A DNA stretch of 16,296 nt from Leptofilum sp050292445 (GTDB taxonomy: Bacteria; Chloroflexota; Anaerolineae; Promineifilales; Promineifilaceae). Location of the stretch: the NCBI GenBank assembly GCA_050292445.1, contig JBNKLQ010000132.1, forward strand, positions 1 to 16,296, given 5' to 3'. Shown one piece after another: positions 14,385 to 16,296 of this stretch; the first letter of the stretch is position 1, and each line of letters starts with the position of its first letter. The position numbers and the translations under genes are program-made. The notes beneath the pieces are model-generated. The model was not told the origin of the DNA, made no database searches, and worked only from the letters and a program-made list of their open reading frames with translations.

Positions 14385-15005
14385 ATGCAACTAAACCCCG
14401 AAGAATTGACGAACAAAGAGCGGTATAAATTGATGATTGGCGCGATTGTGCCACGTCCTATTGCCTGGGTGAGCACAATTGATGCTGAGGGACGGCCGAA
14501 TTTGGCACCCTTTTCTTTTTTTACGGCCGTTTGTCCAAATCCCATGACGCTGTTGTTTGCTCCTGGCTGGAGCGGCCTGCGTGGGCGCATGAAGGACACA
14601 CTGGTCAACATTCGGGCCGTGCCCGAATTTGTCATCAACATTACCAACGAAGCCACGGCCGAGGCGATGAACCTGACCGCTACGGAGTTTGAAGCAGGTA
14701 TTGACGAATTTGCCTGGGCGGGCGTGACGCCTGTACCCAGCGAGACGATTCGCGTGCCGCGTGTAGCGGAGGCGCCAGTAGCTTTTGAATGCAAGCTGCA
14801 ACAAATTGTGGTAGTCAATGAAGGACCAGGCGGCGGTGCAGTGGTTTTGGGTGAGGTTCAGTCAATCTTTGTGCGGGACGATTTGATTGAAAACGGCCGT
14901 ATTTCCCCAGAAAAATTACAGCCAATCGGCCGTTTAGCCGGACCTAGCTACGCCTACATCAACGACTTCTTCGACATGCACCGCGTCCCCCCGCCGAAGG
15001 AGTAA
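14385..15005 (+). CDS. Flavin reductase-like / FMN-binding split-barrel protein
   Basis: The 206-residue cytoplasmic protein matches the flavin reductase-like family (DIM6/NTAB type), which binds FMN in a split beta-barrel. Recognisable parts are VPRPIAWVSTIDAEGRPNLAPFS near 22-44, ending in FTAVCPNPMTLLFA, then DTLVNIRAVPEFVINI, with FECKLQQIV and VLGEVQSIFVRDD in the barrel, and the C-terminal LQPIGRLAGPSYAYI. These features and the length fit the group. AAGGAGAG at 14373-14380 lies just before ATG 14385. Members reduce flavin with NAD(P)H or serve as oxidoreductase partners; the partner is not evident here, since neighbours are an HD phosphohydrolase and an EAD protein. Two ACGGCCGT motifs lie in it (14523 and 14893). 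Confidence 0.88.
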   Translation: MQLNPEELTNKERYKLMIGAIVPRPIAWVSTIDAEGRPNLAPFSFFTAVCPNPMTLLFAPGWSGLRGRMKDTLVNIRAVPEFVINITNEATAEAMNLTATEFEAGIDEFAWAGVTPVPSETIRVPRVAEAPVAFECKLQQIVVVNEGPGGGAVVLGEVQSIFVRDDLIENGRISPEKLQPIGRLAGPSYAYINDFFDMHRVPPPKE

Positions 15006-15009
15006 TTAG

Positions 15010-15028
15010 CCACAGAGTACACAGAGGG
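15010..15028. repeat. CACAGAG repeat, inverse of the element at 14317
   Basis: CCACAGAGTACACAGAGGG is the reverse complement type of the CTCTGTG units at 14317-14361, so the flavin reductase gene is bracketed by inverted copies. Confidence 0.4.
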
Positions 15029-15045
15029 AAAAGAGAAAATAAACC

Positions 15046-15074
15046 TTTACCACTTTGGTTCTTTATGTTAAACT
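15046..15074 (+). promoter_or_regulatory. Possible promoter of EAD gene
   Basis: TTTACC (15046-15051) and TAAACT (15069-15074) have a 17-base spacer and match 4 of 6 consensus positions each, about 45 bases before ATG 15120. Weak evidence. Confidence 0.3.
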
Positions 15075-15119
15075 AGCGCCAGCGTTTTTCCTTGCAGACA
15101 CACATTGGCGAGAAGTTTC

Positions 15120-15755
15120 ATGAACGGCCGTACTCCACAACAGTTACAAGACTTGCTAGACAAACATTTCAACATGTCTGAGCTGCGTCAACTGGCGTTT
15201 TCTTTAGGCATTGATCATGAAAACTTAGAGGGAAATACCAAGCGTGATTTCATTCTTTCTTTAATCAGCCATGCACAACGTCATGCCTTGCTCAATGAAC
15301 TAGATACATTAGTTGAAAAAGAGACATCAGGTCAGCGTCAATTGACACGAAAATCGTTTTGGGGACGGCTGAATTTTGGCACGAAAGTAACGATTGTGTC
15401 AATTATTGTAACAATCATAGGCACTGTTGTTACGCTCGTTGGTTTTTTCCCTGAAACGCTTGGGATTACTCCTCACGCAACGCCTACACTAGCAAATAGA
15501 ATTCTGTTGCAAGTACAAGTAAATAGTGTCGAAGATTTATCTGATGTTGCCAATGCCAAGGTAACTTTGAACGTTGCCGAGCAAATTTTTGCTCCACAAC
15601 GTACAGATTCAAACGGCCGTGCTGTATTTGATCTCCCTAGCAATATTGCCGGAACTCTTGTAGGCATTACGGTTGAAACCAGTTCGCAGGTTGAAACGCA
15701 AAATATTTCAGTTGATTTTGGAATGCGTGCTGTGGAGTTTCAGATACGGCCGTAG
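15120..15755 (+). CDS. EAD death-like domain, TM helix and Ig-like outer domain
   Basis: The 211-residue protein has three parts. Residues about 5-68 match an effector-associated domain (EAD), a death-like helical adaptor: LQDLLDKHFNMSELRQL (9-25), FSLGIDHENLEGNTKRDFI (27-45), then SHAQRHALLNELDTL. The ELRxLxFxLGIDxExLxG..K pattern is the family signature. Residues 89-110 are one membrane helix, preceded by basic residues (R77, K78, R83, K89), which puts the EAD inside. Residues about 130-211 form an Ig/transthyretin-like beta domain outside, with AKVTLNV and TDSNGRAVFDLP. ATG 15120 is preferred over TTG 15105, though the ribosome binding site is weak. EADs recruit effectors that carry a matching EAD in predicted conflict or cell-death pathways. 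No catalytic domain is present, so it is probably a sensor or adaptor. GC is low (one line counted 42%). Confidence 0.72.
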   Translation: MNGRTPQQLQDLLDKHFNMSELRQLAFSLGIDHENLEGNTKRDFILSLISHAQRHALLNELDTLVEKETSGQRQLTRKSFWGRLNFGTKVTIVSIIVTIIGTVVTLVGFFPETLGITPHATPTLANRILLQVQVNSVEDLSDVANAKVTLNVAEQIFAPQRTDSNGRAVFDLPSNIAGTLVGITVETSSQVETQNISVDFGMRAVEFQIRP

Positions 15756-15809
15756 GTGACTTAATTCTAAGCCAGTTTTATCGACCCCAATAAAAATGAG
15801 GATAGCATT

Positions 15810-16296
15810 ATGCTCTTGTCGTTAACCTCTTTCAATAAACGTTATCGTTATTGGAATTTGTTCCTCTTCTTAAGTTTCTTCTTGTTGGGTCTTAGCGGAT
15901 GTGTATCAGGCGCACGACCTGATGCTACTCCAGGTGTAGTATCAGACACAAAACCCGTTCAGGTTTTGGTATGGGATGATGCCAAGCAGGTGCCTTTGAA
16001 GCAAGCCATCGTTACTTTAACAATTCCTAACAATATATTCCCTGCCAAAGAGACGGATAACAGTGGTCGAGCTGTTTTCGATGTTCGACAAGAGTTACTA
16101 TCATTGACAGCCACTATACTGATCCGAAAAGAGGGTTATCAATCCCAAAGTCACATTGTAACTTTAGCCAATGCTCCAGTAATTACAGTTTATTTGGTTC
16201 CGAACAACGCAACTGCCGTCCCCAGAGAAACACCGTCAGCGACACCAATTCCGCTAACACCTCAACAAAACGACACAGCAACGCCGTTGCCAACAG
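15810..16296 (+). CDS. Lipoprotein with Ig/transthyretin-like domain, 3' cut by window
   Basis: A frame opens at ATG 15810 and runs off the right edge, showing 162 residues. GAGGAT at 15798-15803 is a good ribosome binding site. Residues 17-31 are a hydrophobic signal ending in the lipobox LSGC with lipid-bearing C31, so it is secreted and membrane-anchored. Residues about 49-129 form a beta domain: VQVLVWDDAKQVPLKQAIVT, then IFPAKETDNSGRAVFDV, closely like the outer domain of the preceding EAD protein. After residue 130 a Thr/Pro-rich tail begins, typical of extracellular linkers. The gene is 54 bases after the EAD gene and on the same strand, so an operon is likely. It probably continues into a further domain outside the window. 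GC is low (about 43% in one line). Confidence 0.75.
   Translation, partial: MLLSLTSFNKRYRYWNLFLFLSFFLLGLSGCVSGARPDATPGVVSDTKPVQVLVWDDAKQVPLKQAIVTLTIPNNIFPAKETDNSGRAVFDVRQELLSLTATILIRKEGYQSQSHIVTLANAPVITVYLVPNNATAVPRETPSATPIPLTPQQNDTATPLPT

Noticed and set aside
15756..15809. Terminator between the EAD gene and the lipoprotein gene
   Set aside because: The 54-base gap shows no stem-loop, so an operon is more likely.

Overview
The window looks like a chromosomal stretch of an uncultured-type Chloroflexota bacterium (Anaerolineae/Caldilineae-like). This is inferred from gene style: lipoproteins with Thr-Pro-rich linkers, signal-less HtrA-type proteases, a LivM-LivG fusion, an effector-associated death-like domain protein, and many short intergenic repeat families. 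No rRNA, tRNA, CRISPR array or transposase was seen. The most striking global feature is the 8-bp palindrome ACGGCCGT. It occurs 28 times, against about 0.25 expected by chance, and resembles the highly iterated palindromes of cyanobacteria.

Layout. (1) 1-3955, + strand: a branched-chain amino acid type ABC importer, made of the 3' end of a substrate-binding protein (livK-like), livH, a livM-livG fusion and livF. (2) 4197-7419, + strand: a CBS-domain protein followed by lutA, lutB and lutC, tightly spaced, for oxidation of lactate or a similar 2-hydroxyacid. (3) 7483-9962, - strand: a LuxR/NarL-type regulator with a degraded receiver domain and two paralogous trypsin-like (S1C) proteases without signal peptides. 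(4) 10162-11418, + strand: an MFS transporter, divergent from the regulator, with a repeat-rich intergenic region between them. (5) 11472-13013, - strand: a lipoprotein with a long low-complexity linker and two PPC-like beta domains. (6) 13271-14269, + strand: an HD-domain phosphohydrolase, then 14385-15005, a flavin reductase-like protein. (7) 15120 to the right edge, + strand, visibly AT-richer: a membrane protein joining a cytoplasmic death-like EAD domain to an outward Ig/transthyretin-like domain, followed by a lipoprotein (cut by the edge) that carries the same outer domain.

How they fit together. Regions 1 and 2 read as catabolic: import of a small organic solute, then flavin-free, Fe-S dependent oxidation of a hydroxyacid. 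The link between the two is only adjacency. Region 7 is the best candidate for an undescribed system. EAD domains are known as adaptors that recruit effectors in predicted bacterial conflict and cell-death pathways. Here the adaptor is membrane-anchored and paired with a lipoprotein sharing its external domain, which suggests an envelope sensor or signalling pair. Intergenic regions carry at least six kinds of short inverted or tandem repeats. No gene-free stretch exceeds 300 bases.
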